Notes: generated by a model not told the origin, from the sequence alone. Counted from the first letter of the stretch, positions 1 to 10,974 are shown. The stretch is 64,000 nt of DNA from Sipunculus nudus (GCA_026874595.1 CM049308.1:18970001-19034000), one strand, 5' to 3'. Made by a program: numbers and translations.

Positions 1-735
1 ATTATTCATTTTGTATTTGAAATTTAGTAAAATAAGTCAGTCCTGTCTTACTTAAATATATTTCCTAAGGCCTTTTTGCACTGTGTAATTATTTTTACAT
101 TTGAACTGTTTTCAAGTTTTACTATTATTGGACAGGTTACTTAATACCTGTTGCCAACTTAAGATTCTATTTCTACAACATATTTATTAGACTTAAACGT
201 AGAATAAAAGTAGACATATATGACAGCGTGAATTCAGTAAAAGGAACACTGCTTTAAACATTAATTACATTTCCCGTGATCCCAAAAGTTAAAATACATT
301 ACTCTATTCTGCGATGGATAAAGTGTTTTATATTTATCAGATATAAACTTCATCGCTGCGATTGTTGGTTTATATAAAAGCACTCCCTTCAAATTGAGTA
401 GAAATGGGAGAGATTTAACACAACAAATAGACACGGTGAGGCTATAAATCAACTGCTTTTCAAAATATAGTAAAATAACTTAGAAAATTGACCTAGACAT
501 ACAAATTGTCCCCCGCCATACGTTAAATATAGGAAAGTGTGGCATCGTTAATGGGGCGGGAGAGACGGACGGACAGACGCGGACAATTTTAGAAGTCCTC
601 CCTCCTTTCGACGGGGGACTAAATATATTACGTGCTACACTGAATGTTATATAAGATATAAAACATAGGACATTATGGACACTGGATAAAAAATAGAAGG
701 CAAATGTTTGGTGCAAGTAAAGCTAGATCTAGAGG
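1..735. repeat. 3' flank of array copy 1, duplicated at 7830-8420
   Basis: This AT-rich stretch matches 7830-8420 in the same orientation. Shared landmarks include the ATTATTCATTTTGTATTTGAA opening, the CATTTCCCGTGATC block (near 268 and 8107) and the ACAACAAATAGACACGG block. It is the downstream flank of the minus-strand array gene, so copies 1 and 2 share a 3' flank whereas copies 1 and 3 share a 5' flank. No coding sequence was seen in it. Confidence 0.75.
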
Positions 736-1011
736 ATGTGTGGTTCTGATAAGAACCATTAGTGGTACAAAAGTAGCAGCTTGCTGACTTGCACAGTGCT
801 GTTAAACTGACCACACTCCTTGGTACACCTGTAGCTGCATCTTGAGGCCACGCATCACACACTTGTTTCCATGGTTTTGAGCTCGCTTGTAACGTCCGCG
901 AAGGTCATTGACCCTTCCACACATCACCTCTATCTGGTCACATGACCTGTTGAGCTTGTTTTCCAGTATGTGGAGCTGTGAGCGGGGACACTTTCTGGTG
1001 ATAGACTTCAT
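735..1011 (-). pseudogene. Pseudogene copy 1 of the 104-residue array family
   Basis: The reading frame from the ATG at 1011-1009 gives 69 residues that align without gaps to residues 1-69 of the intact copies at 8480-8794 and 11015-11329. It then stops where those copies have the Tyr codon TAC of WSVYQHC; here the codon is TAA. Past the stop the frame still reads QHCASQQAA. A deletion of roughly 80 nt then removes the conserved C-terminus (LMLLEHKMAAS to the terminal MED) and joins directly to 3'-untranslated sequence. The hairpin downstream is kept, with loop TATC (742-757). Both lesions are visible by comparison with the paralogues, so this copy is very probably dead, although a short product is formally possible. 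Confidence 0.8.
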
Positions 1012-1072
1012 TTCTGTACTACTCTTGTGTGAGCCTGACGAGAAAACTGAAGTTGAGCCGTGATGCTGCAGG

Positions 1073-1080
1073 TTTTATCT
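1073..1080 (-). promoter_or_regulatory. TATA-like box of pseudogene copy 1
   Basis: AGATAAAA on the minus strand lies 62 nt before the ATG. It has the same spacing as GGATAAAA in the two intact copies. The sequence between box and ATG is also conserved across copies, and the match continues upstream with copy 3 only. Confidence 0.5.
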
Positions 1081-1987
1081 CTGCAGTACCCGTTGACAGA
1101 GAAATGAGCAGTTCTCCCAACTCGACACCGTAAAGTGAGCAGTTCTTACTGAGCAGTTGAAGTAACGCTTCACTGGATTTTGCTTCCTGTTGGAATTAGG
1201 TAATTGTAATAGGGAATACAGATTGTCAATTATTGACACGCCTTATTATTAACAATACAGACAAACGTAGTATATATGAAGAAAGATAGTTCAAAATTGA
1301 TCATAAAAAGAATTATACAGGAGAATTAGCGTGGTTCCTGTGAAATCTATTGTTACTCTGTATTTTATAATAACGATATTGTTGATTCTTGACAAAAAGA
1401 TACCAATGATTGATTTGATTTATTTTTCAAAGTAAATTGTCAGGTTCGTGTGTAGCTGTATGGATTTTCAACTTGTTACTGGACTATTAGAACTCACATT
1501 TACACACACACACACATGCGCGTGCACACTTATATACACACACTTGGGCTGGGTATCGCTGTGCCTGTTCAGGTACAATACGTATTACATACACTTTATT
1601 CGATACCCGATACGTATTGACAATACGATCTATTTTTTCTTTGTATGGCATTTTCTGAATAATAGCTCCGAGGACACAATGCTTCTTATTTGTTATAAAC
1701 ACCATATCTATCATGCTCTGCATTTATGCTGGATATTAATTAATATGAAAATAAGTTAAAATTATTATAAAAAAGTTAATAAAAACAACTGATTAAAAAA
1801 TCTTTATTTTGTATATCACGTCATTCCAAGCAGGTATATCTTGTTTAAGCACTTGTCTTGTTGAAACCTTAACTGCAAAATAACTTGTAAAAAGTGGCTA
1901 CGCCTGATAGTTTAAGTTATACTTGTATCCATTTTTGTTAAGAGTCGTTTTTTCTTCGATACCATCAATACACTATGCAAAGCGTAT

Positions 1988-2765
1988 AGTATATAAGTCC
2001 TATAGAGGACCCGGCAAAGCTACGGCCGTGCCCCTTATAGTTCCGGGGTGATCCGGGGTTTAAACCGTAGCGCTGCCGGAATGGTCCGGGAGGGCGAGCC
2101 GGCAGTTTTTGACATCCAAAAACTGCCGGGGCGATTCGTGGTGATCCGGGGCGGAATGTAATCCGTGGTGATCCGGGGCTCATCCGTAGTTCTGACGGGT
2201 CAATGCCGTGGGTGTCCGTGCCACTGCCGTTGAAGTCCGAGGCACTGCCATGACAGTCCTTGGAGGTCCTTAACGTTGAAAATAACCCGAACTACCCCGG
2301 CAGATCGACGAACCAACACGGCAGAGCCGCTGACTTCCACGACAGTGCCCCGTCGGAGCTACGTATCGACCCGAACTAGCGCGGCAAACAAAAACAGCAA
2401 TCCGTTGCGCATCCGTGTTGAGACGTAGCTCTGCCGAGATAAACAGGGGCTCTGCCGGGACGATTCGGGGCTCTGCCGAGACGGTCCGGGGTAATCCGGG
2501 GTGCTGCCGTGATGGTCCGGGGCTATCCGTGGCTGGGCCGGAGTTATTCCAGTGCATCCGGGGTGCTGCCGTGATGGTCCTTGGCGCTGCAGGGACGATC
2601 TGGGGGTCTACAGTAGTGCTGCTGTGTGAAATTGCGATTTCTGCCCATTTCTGCCAAAAAAAAACACCCCGGATCACTACGGACCACCCCGGACAGTATC
2701 CTGGGTGATCGGTGGTTATCCTTGCCTATCCGTATAGTACTGCCTGCTTCAGTGGGACTGTAGCT
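1988..2765. mobile_element. GC-rich non-autonomous insertion with empty site in the paralogous block
   Basis: At 12330-12345 the paralogous block reads AAGCGTATCGGTAACC. Here the same words are split at 1987/2769, adding about 780 bp. A 3-bp TAT is present at both junctions (1985-1987 and 2766-2768), consistent with a target duplication. The ends are weakly inverted (AGTATATAAGTCC at the left, AGCTACAGTCCC reading in from the right). The interior is built of imperfect units around TCCGGGGTGATCCGGGG and CTGCCGTGATGGTCCGGGG, unlike its AT-rich surroundings. No transposase was seen. Reading frames over it are by-products of the GC-rich repeat. Confidence 0.6.
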
Positions 2766-3227
2766 TATCGGTAACCGTACCGACGTTGTGTATCGAAGCG
2801 TATGCATATATTTGTATACTGATACAGACCTAACACACACATACACACACGAAAACATTACAGTGCATTGGTTTAGTACTCAAGACGGTTCCAGGAGGGT
2901 GTATAAACAATGTTTTACTTATTCCTTAAATGAAACTACACGGTTGCTAGAGAAACTCTGGTCATTTAGATAATCTGAAGCTAAAAGGGTTCACTGCGAT
3001 GTATTAATTTAAGAATTTTCCCTTGTGGTGGATTTTTTAAGATTAAGGAAATTATTGATTTCATGTACTTTATTTTTAAATCGATATTTCTTGGCCACTA
3101 AGCACTCAAAGCATTCCATTTTCAACACGCGGAATTGTTAACAGATCTCTAAAAGCCATTTTTTTAAATAGAATTTTATCACAGAAAATTTCGAAACAGA
3201 ATATTATTTACGTATGTTCAAAATAAA

Positions 3228-3300
3228 GCCGGTTGGACAGGCGAGTGGAAAAACGCTCGACAGTCTCCGCTGGCGACCAGAGTTCGAATCCCCAAGTGGC
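3228..3300 (+). mobile_element. tRNA-derived SINE head
   Basis: This is a tRNA-like block with a degenerate A box (GGACAGGCGAGTGG) and a B box (GAGTTCGAATCC) about 45 bp apart. The outer bases GCC/GGC can pair but the acceptor stem is imperfect, so I read it as a SINE head rather than a working tRNA. The duplicated copy is at 12777-12849. Confidence 0.55.
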
Positions 3301-4395
3301 CATGAGGATTGGTTAGGTGCCTCTAACAGGTATGCTCAAATTAACGACTATTATATAGTGAAATATAGCTAATAACAAACATACTTTGAATTCTTGACAA
3401 TATCCACATGATAAAAAAATATGTACATGTCTGGGTTGAATAGCATTTATATGTAAAATAAAAAGGAAATACAAAAAAGGAAAAACATTTCTTAAACAGA
3501 CTTGAGAGATAGTTTCTTAAATAGAAACCATAAAATTTTAACTTAAGTAAAAGATGCTTGTATGAAATGCAGTTTTAATGGCCAGTCAACGTCAGTGAGG
3601 CAAAACGTATCTCCGCCATGTGCAAGTCTATAAACTCTATAGTTTGCCGATGAGGGCGCGGTTAATGTGAAAACGTTTCTCCGGCTTATGCTTGTAAGAT
3701 ACAGGTCTAATACCACCTTTTAACGATAAACGGGTAAATTGCGTTCATTAGTAACTGATCTATAACCGTTACTAATAATTAAAGATAGTGACTTTTTTGT
3801 TTTACTTTTAATACATCTGTTTGTAGACAATAATAAATCCAACCACTTAACAATTTGAAATCCTAGCCAAAAACAGCAGGCCGTATACACTGGACACACC
3901 AGTTTCTTGTTGTATTGTAGCTACAGCGTATGGTTCGATACTCAGACAGTCTTTGCTTATCCTCTCAACCGAGCATTATGGCACATTGGTCATTTTCTTA
4001 TTTGTAAAACTGATTTATAAATTTATAAATACTTCATGGATTAAAAATTACTGAGTGTGTAATTGGTTAAGGGAGTGCAGAGATTTATTAATTTACAAAA
4101 CAAAATACGGAATATTTAAGTCACCCACACACTCATAAAGTTATATCTTTTTCAATCGACTACTAAGACCCTCAAACTGCATCCTGAAGATGTAGAAAAA
4201 TTAAAATGATAACATAATAGCATCAAATTTATTTTACACGAAGTGATAAAGGTACATTCCTTTTAATAGGGAAGAGCCGCTTATTTTATTTTTCATTTTT
4301 TTATGGGGGTCGTTTTTCAGTTAATTAGCACTGAGTCGGCAGTAATGATGCTATTTCTTCAAAGAAATCTCTGCATGTGTTAATAATCAATTTTT

Positions 4396-4990
4396 AGCTC
4401 AGCTGATTAAAAAGTCATCTGAGCTATAGCGATCACTCTTTGTCCTTCGCCCGTCTGTACATTTGTCCGTTTGTCTGTCCGTCCGTTTGGGCACAAATCG
4501 TAACCGTTGGACCGGGAAACTTACAAAAGCTTCAAAATCTGAATTACTAATACATTGATTACCATGATTCTTTCGACGCATATTTATCATTGAGTGTTTC
4601 ATCATTTCATGAAGACTGGTGGTGCCACCTGTATTTTTTTCTAATTTTTACGCATTTCCCCCCTATTTTAAATACCTTCAGATGAAGCAGTTCGTCCGTT
4701 AAGAGGGCACAAATCGGAACCGTTACATCTAGAAACGTCTAACTGTACATATAGGGAGTTCAAAGGCATATCTCCTCGGAAACCTGAAGTAAGGTAATGG
4801 TGACCTATATTTTGTTAAATATTGGCTGAAAACATGATCTTGAGCACCCATTCAGTCAGACGGGGCACTAATTGTATCCGCTAGCCTAGAATCTTCTAGC
4901 GAGACATTCAGGCAGGTCCTGGGTAAATCTGCAGGGAAACCTGAAATTTGGTCATGGTGACCAATATTCTGTGAATTATGAGCAAAGAGC
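4396..4990. repeat. AGCTCAGCTGA-type dispersed repeat with GGAAACCTGAA units
   Basis: It opens with a hairpin (AGCTCAGCTGATT, then AAGTCATCTGAGCT), then runs of GTCCGT. It continues with repeated units ending GGAAACCTGAAxTxxGGTCAxxxTGACC. Relatives lie at 14850-15450, 49455-49640 and 50867-55933. Two units carry inverted GGTCA half-sites with 3-bp spacing (4792-4806 with one mismatch, 4949-4963 perfect with TGGTCA halves). Confidence 0.65.
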
Positions 4991-4999
4991 ATTATTTTA

Positions 5000-5890
5000 G
5001 AACCATGAAAATCAAATGGGCCCAAATTGTATCTGCAAGTCCTAGAATGCTACAGTGCAATATACAGGGAAGTCTTGGGCAATTTTCATGGAAACCTGAA
5101 ATTCATTTTCATTCATTTTTGCATACGGATTGCTCAAATGCACCAATTCAATAATTTCATAATTCGCAACTTGTATGAAGGAAGATCTTTATAGAAGAGC
5201 CTTCCAACACTACACAATCGATGATGCTTTACGAGGGAAGTTGACAGACAAAATACACTATTTATTATTTTTAACAGACTTTCTTTGTACAGGAGTAACT
5301 CAGAGTCACCGGGTACTGTCTCGATGTACTGGAACACCACCGATTATTCCTGGAGAAACACAGACTGGTATCTGGCATCCCCAGTGACCAATGTCTGATC
5401 TGCGTGGTCACTCAACACCCACAAAACAAAATACAGACGCTGAATGCCCTTGCCCAAGGGCTTCACTCTCAGACACTGGCGGTATGTTCACCTCCCCGAC
5501 GACCAGAGATTTGACCGACCACTTGAGAGTGACAGGAATAGTCATATAAAAAATACGAAAAACAAATCTCGATGAGAAAGACAGTTGCCTTATTTTTTTA
5601 ACTCTGAAAGGTATCCTGCAGTATGTATCAAACTATTCACTTGACACGTCAGTCAACTCCTGAGGACATTGTATGTGCCAAATGGATTTCATAACAATCT
5701 ATATAATTGAAAAATTCCCTGCATGATAAATACATGCTGGGTTTTTCATCGCTTTGCAATAATAACTATTTTTATCGTATTTGTGATGACTTAGGACTAG
5801 AACAGTCGTCCGCCCTGCTTAAGATAAATAACACGGTGGTTAGATATACGTAAAATTTAGTAAAAAGATCTTAAATGTTTCTTATTTGTA
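5000..5890. other. Unassigned stretch unique to block I
   Basis: It has no counterpart in the partner block. It holds a 70-codon frame at 5175-5387 with an ATG but no recognisable domain and no related copy. I see no RNA gene or clear transposon ends. Confidence 0.3.
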
Positions 5891-6240
5891 ACTTACCACG
5901 TCTTGTTGCGGGCTACCTTCTTTAAACCTCAGTGGAAAAGCATAAATTCCAGCTTGTGAAGCTGTGAGTGGGGACACTTTCTGATGATAGCCTCCATTTC
6001 TGTACTACTCTTGTGTGACCCTGTCGAGAAAACTGAAGTTGAGACGTGATGCTGCAGGTTTTATCCCTGCTGTATCCATATGACCGATCATCAGTGACGT
6101 GAGTTTCAATATGAGGATTGTCAGTGAGTAGTTCTCTCCTGGGCTGCATCCTCCTATACTGAGTACCACAGAGTGAGCAGTTATTACTGAGCAGTTCTCG
6201 TCATGCTTGACTGACTTTGTATGTTACCCATGAGAGATCA
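5891..6240 (-). pseudogene. Relic 1 of the array gene: promoter, leader and first ~17 codons
   Basis: Minus-strand sequence matches the array genes from the distal promoter through the TATA-like box (6059-6066) and leader into codons for roughly the first 17 residues (to HKLE). It then diverges into AT-rich sequence with a stop a few codons later. The second relic (15516-15726) breaks at the same base, so both descend from one broken ancestor. The upstream part carries a CRE-like TGACGTGA (6095-6102) as in copy 2. A GTAAGT follows the shared tail on the minus strand near 5891-5896, but I see no reason to call an active exon. Confidence 0.7.
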
Positions 6241-6249
6241 TCAGGTACT

Positions 6250-7430
6250 GTGTGATTATGGAACGTCCGCTTGAGCAATTTAATACCTCATTATCTCCGC
6301 CTTGGTGGTTTGTCTGTCACTGAACTAGATTTCCCAAAAACAAAAATAATGAACTAATTTCCAGGAAACTTTTTGGCGCAGGCGAAGGAGGGGTGGAGAG
6401 GTGGCTTTGACTCACAAGGACTCCATTATTTTCATACGGATCCGGATTAAAGGGCGGCTCGAGCAGCAAAGGTTTGCCTGGGTGGATGGAGTGAGTAGTC
6501 CTCCCCTAAATACTGAGAACCACATAGTAAGCAATTATTAGTTAGCATTACTCTCATGCCTAACTTATTATATGTATTCAGCATGAGAGATCGTCAACTG
6601 CAGTATGTTTACGGAGCTGATGAAGAAAGTTAAGATGCATTTTCAAATCATTCCAGTAAGGATTCCAGACAGAGCCAAATCGTGTGCATTGTAGTCTGGC
6701 ACGACCTTCCCATTAAGCCTGCAGAGCGTTCATCCTTGGTGGGGCCCACAGTGACTAATCTCACCGCATCAAACAAATATCCGGCCGCAAAACAAGGTCA
6801 AGAATGAAACAAAATTTATTAAAAATATTTGTAATATGAATATAAATATATGGGTTCTTGATTAAAGTTATTAGAATTTTGTACAGGTAATACAATTTGA
6901 CGTTACAGGTTGTAGTATTAGCATACGGAATGACTTTTACCGTAAACTTTTATTGGTGTAAAAGCCCAATCAACTAGAGCCACAGCGCATAAAACACAGC
7001 GCATAGGACTCAGTGCACCGCCTGGGCTAAAACACCTTTCAATCAGGAGATACCCTGACTGACTTGACCCCACAAATGTAATACATGTTCCCGCTGGCTG
7101 AAACCTTGTTTGGAATCTGTCGCGCATGCGCAAATCCGGACCTCCTGTCACACGATATTGTAAACAGACACACGTGGACTGTATTAACTAAAACGCAAAC
7201 CATTATAAGGTATTAAACAGCCCAAAGGGAGATCCTAAGACCGTGTCCTGGGATGTTTTTTTTTTTACCCCTGGAAACTTTTGTATACAGCAAAAGTGAA
7301 CTGATAGTGAGAAATAATAGGCATGATAATGCTACTGATTGTTTCCCTTTAAGCGCGATACTGAATGTTACATATGATAGTTCATGAAGATAGCAAAATA
7401 TAACCACTGGATAAAAACAGAAAGACAGGT
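6250..7430. other. Repeat-derived intergenic DNA
   Basis: No gene was recognised. 6690-6760 shares a short repeat with 34895-34955 (CCATTAAGCC, then AGAGCG). 7150-7310 resembles 42005-42170, sharing GTAAACAGACACACGTGGACTG. A perfect NRF1-type word, CGCGCATGCGCA, sits near 7120, but no gene start was found beside it. Confidence 0.4.
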
Positions 7431-7439
7431 ACAAGTGTA

Positions 7440-7545
7440 CGGTGAAAGGAAAGCTAGATCTGGAGGATGTGTAGTTCTGACAAGAACAATTGGTGGTACA
7501 AGACCAAGACAATCAGTCCTCCATCCCGGCTGTTTAAATTCCCCA
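7440..7545 (-). pseudogene. Relic 4: 3' end of a lost array gene
   Basis: Minus-strand sequence matches the last codons (including PxRMED and its TGA), the 24-nt spacer and the hairpin region of the intact genes, then breaks into unrelated sequence. The hairpin at 7473-7488 has lost its outermost base pair (both sides are T), unlike the intact copies. The coding body upstream is gone, replaced by the AT-rich tract at 7560-7790. Confidence 0.7.
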
Positions 7546-7559
7546 TGGAGGGAAAGATT

Positions 7560-7682
7560 TTAATTTTCATTATATAGATTAATTATAATAATAATTTTTA
7601 TAAGACTATAACTACTACTACTATTAAAACTAATAATTATAATTATTATGAAAATAATTATAATAACAATTATAATAATGAT

Positions 7683-7725
<43 letters not shown>

Positions 7726-7790
7726 ATAATAATATTATTAATAATAGTAATAATTAAAAAAAACAATCATCATCATCATCATTATTACTA
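7560..7790. repeat. AT-rich low-complexity tract (TAA/ATA units)
   Basis: It is mostly ATA/TAA trinucleotides, uninterrupted at about 7683-7720, with a short CAT run near 7768-7780. Any open frame here is a poly-isoleucine artefact. Confidence 0.9.
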
Positions 7791-7829
7791 TTTTGTTTCC
7801 GTTATGTGACTTAATTGTATCAGTTTTGA

Positions 7830-8420
7830 TTATTCATTTTGTATTTGAAATTCAGTATATTAATTTAGTCCGGTCTTAGTTAAATATTTTTACTTAGGCC
7901 CTTTTCCATTGAGTAATTGTTTTTACATTTGAATTGTTTTCAAATTTAACAAAGATAATACTATTATTACACAGTTATAACTTAGTACCTGTCCCCTACT
8001 AAAGATTCTAATCAAACATCATATTTATTATACTTAAAGGTAGAATAAAATGTAGACATATATGATAGCATGAATTCTGTAAAGCGAACGCTGCTTTGAA
8101 CACTAATTACATTTCCCGTGATCCTCAGAGTTAAAATACGCTGCTAATTCTGCGATGGTGTTTTAAATTATCAGAAATACACTTCATCGCTGTGATTGTT
8201 GGTCTATATAAAAGATCTCCCATCAAACAGAGTAAAAACGAGAGAGGTTTAACACAACAAATAGACACGGCGAGGGCATCAATCAACTGCTTTTCAAAAT
8301 ATAGTACAAAAATTTAGAAATATATTTCGTCCGACACTGAATTTTATATATGTATAACAATATAGGACATTATGGACACTTCATCAATACAGAAAGGTCA
8401 AATGTTTGGTGAAAGAAAAG
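7830..8420. repeat. 3' flank of array copy 2, duplicate of 1-735
   Basis: It is collinear with 1-735, with scattered substitutions and small indels. The only nearby AATAAA on the gene strand is at about 8023-8028, over 400 nt beyond the stop codon of the array gene. Confidence 0.7.
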
Positions 8421-8439
8421 CTAGATCTAGAGGATGTGT

Positions 8440-8455
8440 GGTTCTGACAAGAACC
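8440..8455 (-). promoter_or_regulatory. Histone-type 3' stem-loop downstream of array copy 2
   Basis: On the gene strand the sequence is GGTTCT, loop TGTC, AGAACC: a perfect 6-bp stem with a 4-nt loop, 24 nt after the stop codon. Histone mRNAs end in a 6-bp stem with a 4-nt loop of the form GGYYCT-TNTN-AGRRCC, flanked by CCAAA and ACCCA. Here the flanks are CCAAT and ACACA, and both U-type loop positions are kept. I see no clear purine-rich downstream element, so SLBP/U7-type processing is an inference from the hairpin alone. Confidence 0.55.
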
Positions 8456-8479
8456 ATTGGTGGTACAAGACCAATACAA

Positions 8480-8794
8480 TCAGTCCTCCATCCTGGCTGG
8501 TGAGGACTCACCACCTACATGACTAGCAGCCATCTTGTGCTCCAACAGCATCAGAGCAGCAGCTTGCTGACTGGCACAGTGCTGGTACACTGACCACACT
8601 TCTTGATACACCTGTATCTGCATCTTGAGGCTGCGCATCACACACTTGTTTCCATGGATTTGAGCTCGCTTGTAACGTCTGCGAAGGTCATTGACCCTTC
8701 CACACAGCACCTCTATCTGGTCACATGACCTGCTGAGCTTGTTTTCCAGCTTGTGAAGCTGTGAGCGGGGACACTTTCTGATGACAGACTTCAT
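8480..8794 (-). CDS. Array copy 2: 104-residue basic, helical, cysteine-containing protein of unknown family
   Basis: This is an intact single-exon frame from ATG (8794-8792) to TGA. I do not recognise the family. Residues ~11-45 look like one amphipathic helix with coiled-coil spacing of L/I/V (L13, L16, L20, I27, L30, V34, L37), ending in an RRRYKR basic cluster (38-43). Residues ~50-91 look like a second long helix (MRSLKMQ, then VYQEVWSVYQHC, then AAALMLLEHKMAAS). A polar tail ends in MED. Five cysteines (8, 24, 31, 51, 73) are shared with copy 3. There is no signal peptide or membrane segment, so it is probably intracellular, and a helical hairpin that self-associates is plausible. The start is fixed by homology across three copies and a TATA-like box 62 nt upstream. 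It differs from copy 3 at 8 of 104 residues. Confidence 0.75.
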   Translation of the reverse strand: MKSVIRKCPRSQLHKLENKLSRSCDQIEVLCGRVNDLRRRYKRAQIHGNKCVMRSLKMQIQVYQEVWSVYQHCASQQAAALMLLEHKMAASHVGGESSPARMED

Positions 8795-8855
8795 TTCTGT
8801 ACTACTCTTGTGTGAGACTGACGAGAAAACTGAAGTTGAGACGTGATGCTGCAGG

Positions 8856-8899
8856 TTTTATCCCAGCTGTATCCATATGACAGATCATCAGTGACGTGA
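8856..8899 (-). promoter_or_regulatory. Core promoter of array copy 2: TATA-like box plus CRE-like site
   Basis: GGATAAAA (minus strand, 8856-8863) lies 62 nt before the ATG, predicting a leader of about 30-40 nt. A TGACGTGA word (8892-8899 as read on the plus strand) is one base off the CRE palindrome and lies ~30 nt further upstream. The same pair occurs in relic 1. Copies 1 and 3 share the TATA-like box but have unrelated sequence beyond it. Confidence 0.5.
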
Positions 8900-9099
8900 G
8901 TTTCAATGTGATGAATGTCAGTGAGTAGTTCTCCCCTGGTCTGCATCCTCCATACTGAGTACCACAGATTGAGCTGTTATAAATGAGCAGGTCTCTTCAT
9001 GCTTGACTGACTTTGGATGTTCCCCGTGAGGAATCATCAGCTACTCCATGATTACGGAAGTTATTGCTTGAGTGACTTTAAAGTTCATTACCTGGCTTT

Positions 9100-10920
9100 T
9101 TCATCTTCAGTGTTTGTCCGTTTGTTTGTTTGAATGTTTGTCTCAGAGATCATCACCTACAGTAGATGAGGGATGGCTCTGTTTGAGTGATGTTATGCAT
9201 CATTTATCTCATTATAAATAGGGATGAGAAACATTTACTTAAATCACATATTTGAGGCTCCATTTTATCGTGTGGATAATAAATATATTTTGAACAGAAT
9301 ATTTTACTGTTTCTCCCCAGTGCATAATCTTTCTTAGATAAATGTCAAATTCTGTCTTAGAAATCTAATATCTTTTTTTACCAAATAAACATGAGTGGAC
9401 CATAATTTGGGAGAAATAACCAATTTTATTAAATTTTCGAGTAAGGAAATGACATATTCTTTTTTTATGATTATTATCAAATAACATAAACCATAAGACT
9501 ACTAACAAACAAGAAAGCAGTGAGAGACCGCGTTTATAACTACGCCAACATACTGTATAGTGTCACCAGATCACGATATAGAGGAGGTATGTGTCACGGT
9601 TGTTTAACTCCGCCTAGTCCTGTCCGCTACAATAAGGGCGGCTTCAATAAGGTGACAGCTCTGCATATTAACCCGTTTCATATTTACACTTTAAAATTCA
9701 CTCTCATATCAGCGATTGAAGTTGATTTTTTCTTACCTGTCTCACAACGTTAAAGAATCATTTGAACAAAAAAAATATTATGGCGATCCACACTACCTTA
9801 AAAATGTAATACCCCCCCCCCCCCCCCCCCTGTATAACCCTTTACAAAATTTCGTCCAAATCCGTTTATAACCTTTTGAGTAAAGACACAAACAGACAAA
9901 CCAATCAACCAAGTGACCCACAGAGACAAACTCATAATCACCTCTTGGCGGAAGTAAAAGATTAGTAATGTTTTTTTTTATTGTTGAAAGTTAAAATATA
10001 TTTCTAATAATTATATTTTGAAATCGACAGTACATTTTTCGGTTTTGTCCCAGTTTGTTTAAATTAGATTTATATAGCCCGCTAGACAAAATCAGTGTGT
10101 AAATAATTTAATGTTCAGATTCTCTTAAACACGTACACATTTACGTAATGAGCGGAAAAACTTCATTCCTATCTTTTAGTTTTCTATCTTTTAGTGCAAG
10201 GCGCTCTTAATGGCTCAGATTGTGGCTTTCGGTAGACAGTGAAGAAGGTAACAGGAGGACACAAAGGAAGGATCGACCTTGGACGGACAACTACAACCCA
10301 GTTTAATAGCCATGCCACAAATGTTATTGAAATATATGAACGAGTAATAATAATAAAAGTATAATATATTGCATTTGTCTTCCTGACGAAGAAACAACTG
10401 AACGAGGCTCATAACCCAAATGGTTAATTGGATTTTTCTTATGATTATCTAGATAGTACAAAGGGTTGATTATATGGAAGAGAGAATGTTTATTTTCATA
10501 GAAGGTGTCCGTTAAACACGAATTTCGATACTCTTGGTTTATACTGTATGCGGGTGGATGGGGTAGGCAGGGCCTTAACACAGAGGGGGCGTGGTGCTGG
10601 TGCTCTGTTGGCTCGTTGCTAGGTGTTCTGGAGCTGGCTTTGGGTGGCGTCTTGGATCTCTTTGCGCTTGGCTTAGTATAGCATCTACAGATATCTGAGG
10701 GAGCCAATGCGAACTCCGGCTTGCTCAGCCCTGACTACACTTTTTTCTTCCGTTCGTTCGGTTTAGTCAATACTACCGTTCGGCTTTACCAAAACATACT
10801 ACAGTAATGAAAGCATTAAACTGTTCATTAAACGGGGAAAACAGAGCTATAGAAGTGGCCTTCAAGAAAAAAATGGTAAAATTGACAGGAATGATTATCA
10901 CATACAGGACTGTTTTTTAT
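9100..10920. other. Intergenic DNA with a dispersed repeat (about 9520-9965) and poly-C
   Basis: 9520-9965 resembles a short dispersed element. It has a GACCGCG head and a tail running through ACAGACAAACC to CTTGGCGGAAGTAAAAG. A related tail ends at about 40445 (CTTTGGTGGAGGTAAAAG). A C tract interrupts it at 9811-9830. A 127-codon minus-strand frame at 10324-10707 has no recognisable domain and ends in a poly-leucine artefact, so I do not call it a gene. Confidence 0.4.
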
Positions 10921-10974
10921 GATATTTTGTAAACAAATGTTTGATGTAAGGTAAGCTAGATCTAGAGGATGTGT

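Larger units (their letters stand above)
1012..6130. repeat. Segmental duplication, block I (pairs with 11330-15730)
   Basis: Long collinear similarity runs from the promoter of copy 1 through the SINE (3228 versus 12777), the ATTTATAAATTTATAAATACTTCA stretch (4014 versus 14534) and the GGAAACCTGAA repeats to about 4990. It resumes at 5891 in a gene relic that matches 15516-15730. Differences are one insertion in each block (1988-2765 here, 13330-14275 in the partner) and about 0.9 kb unique to this block (5000-5890). Confidence 0.75.

Noticed and set aside
2270-2708. 97-135-codon frames on both strands
   Set aside because: They come from the GC-rich internally repeated insertion at 1988-2765, which lacks stops by composition.
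3228-3300. Functional tRNA gene
   Set aside because: Acceptor stem pairs poorly, no convincing anticodon arm, and the duplicated copy at 12777 has diverged; a SINE head fits better.
7110-7130. NRF1-type site as a gene start
   Set aside because: No exon, donor or second promoter motif was found beside it, and the region is related to a dispersed repeat.
10324-10707. 127-codon minus-strand frame as a gene
   Set aside because: No domain, poly-Leu end from ATA repeats, no paralogue in the window and no visible splice or promoter context.
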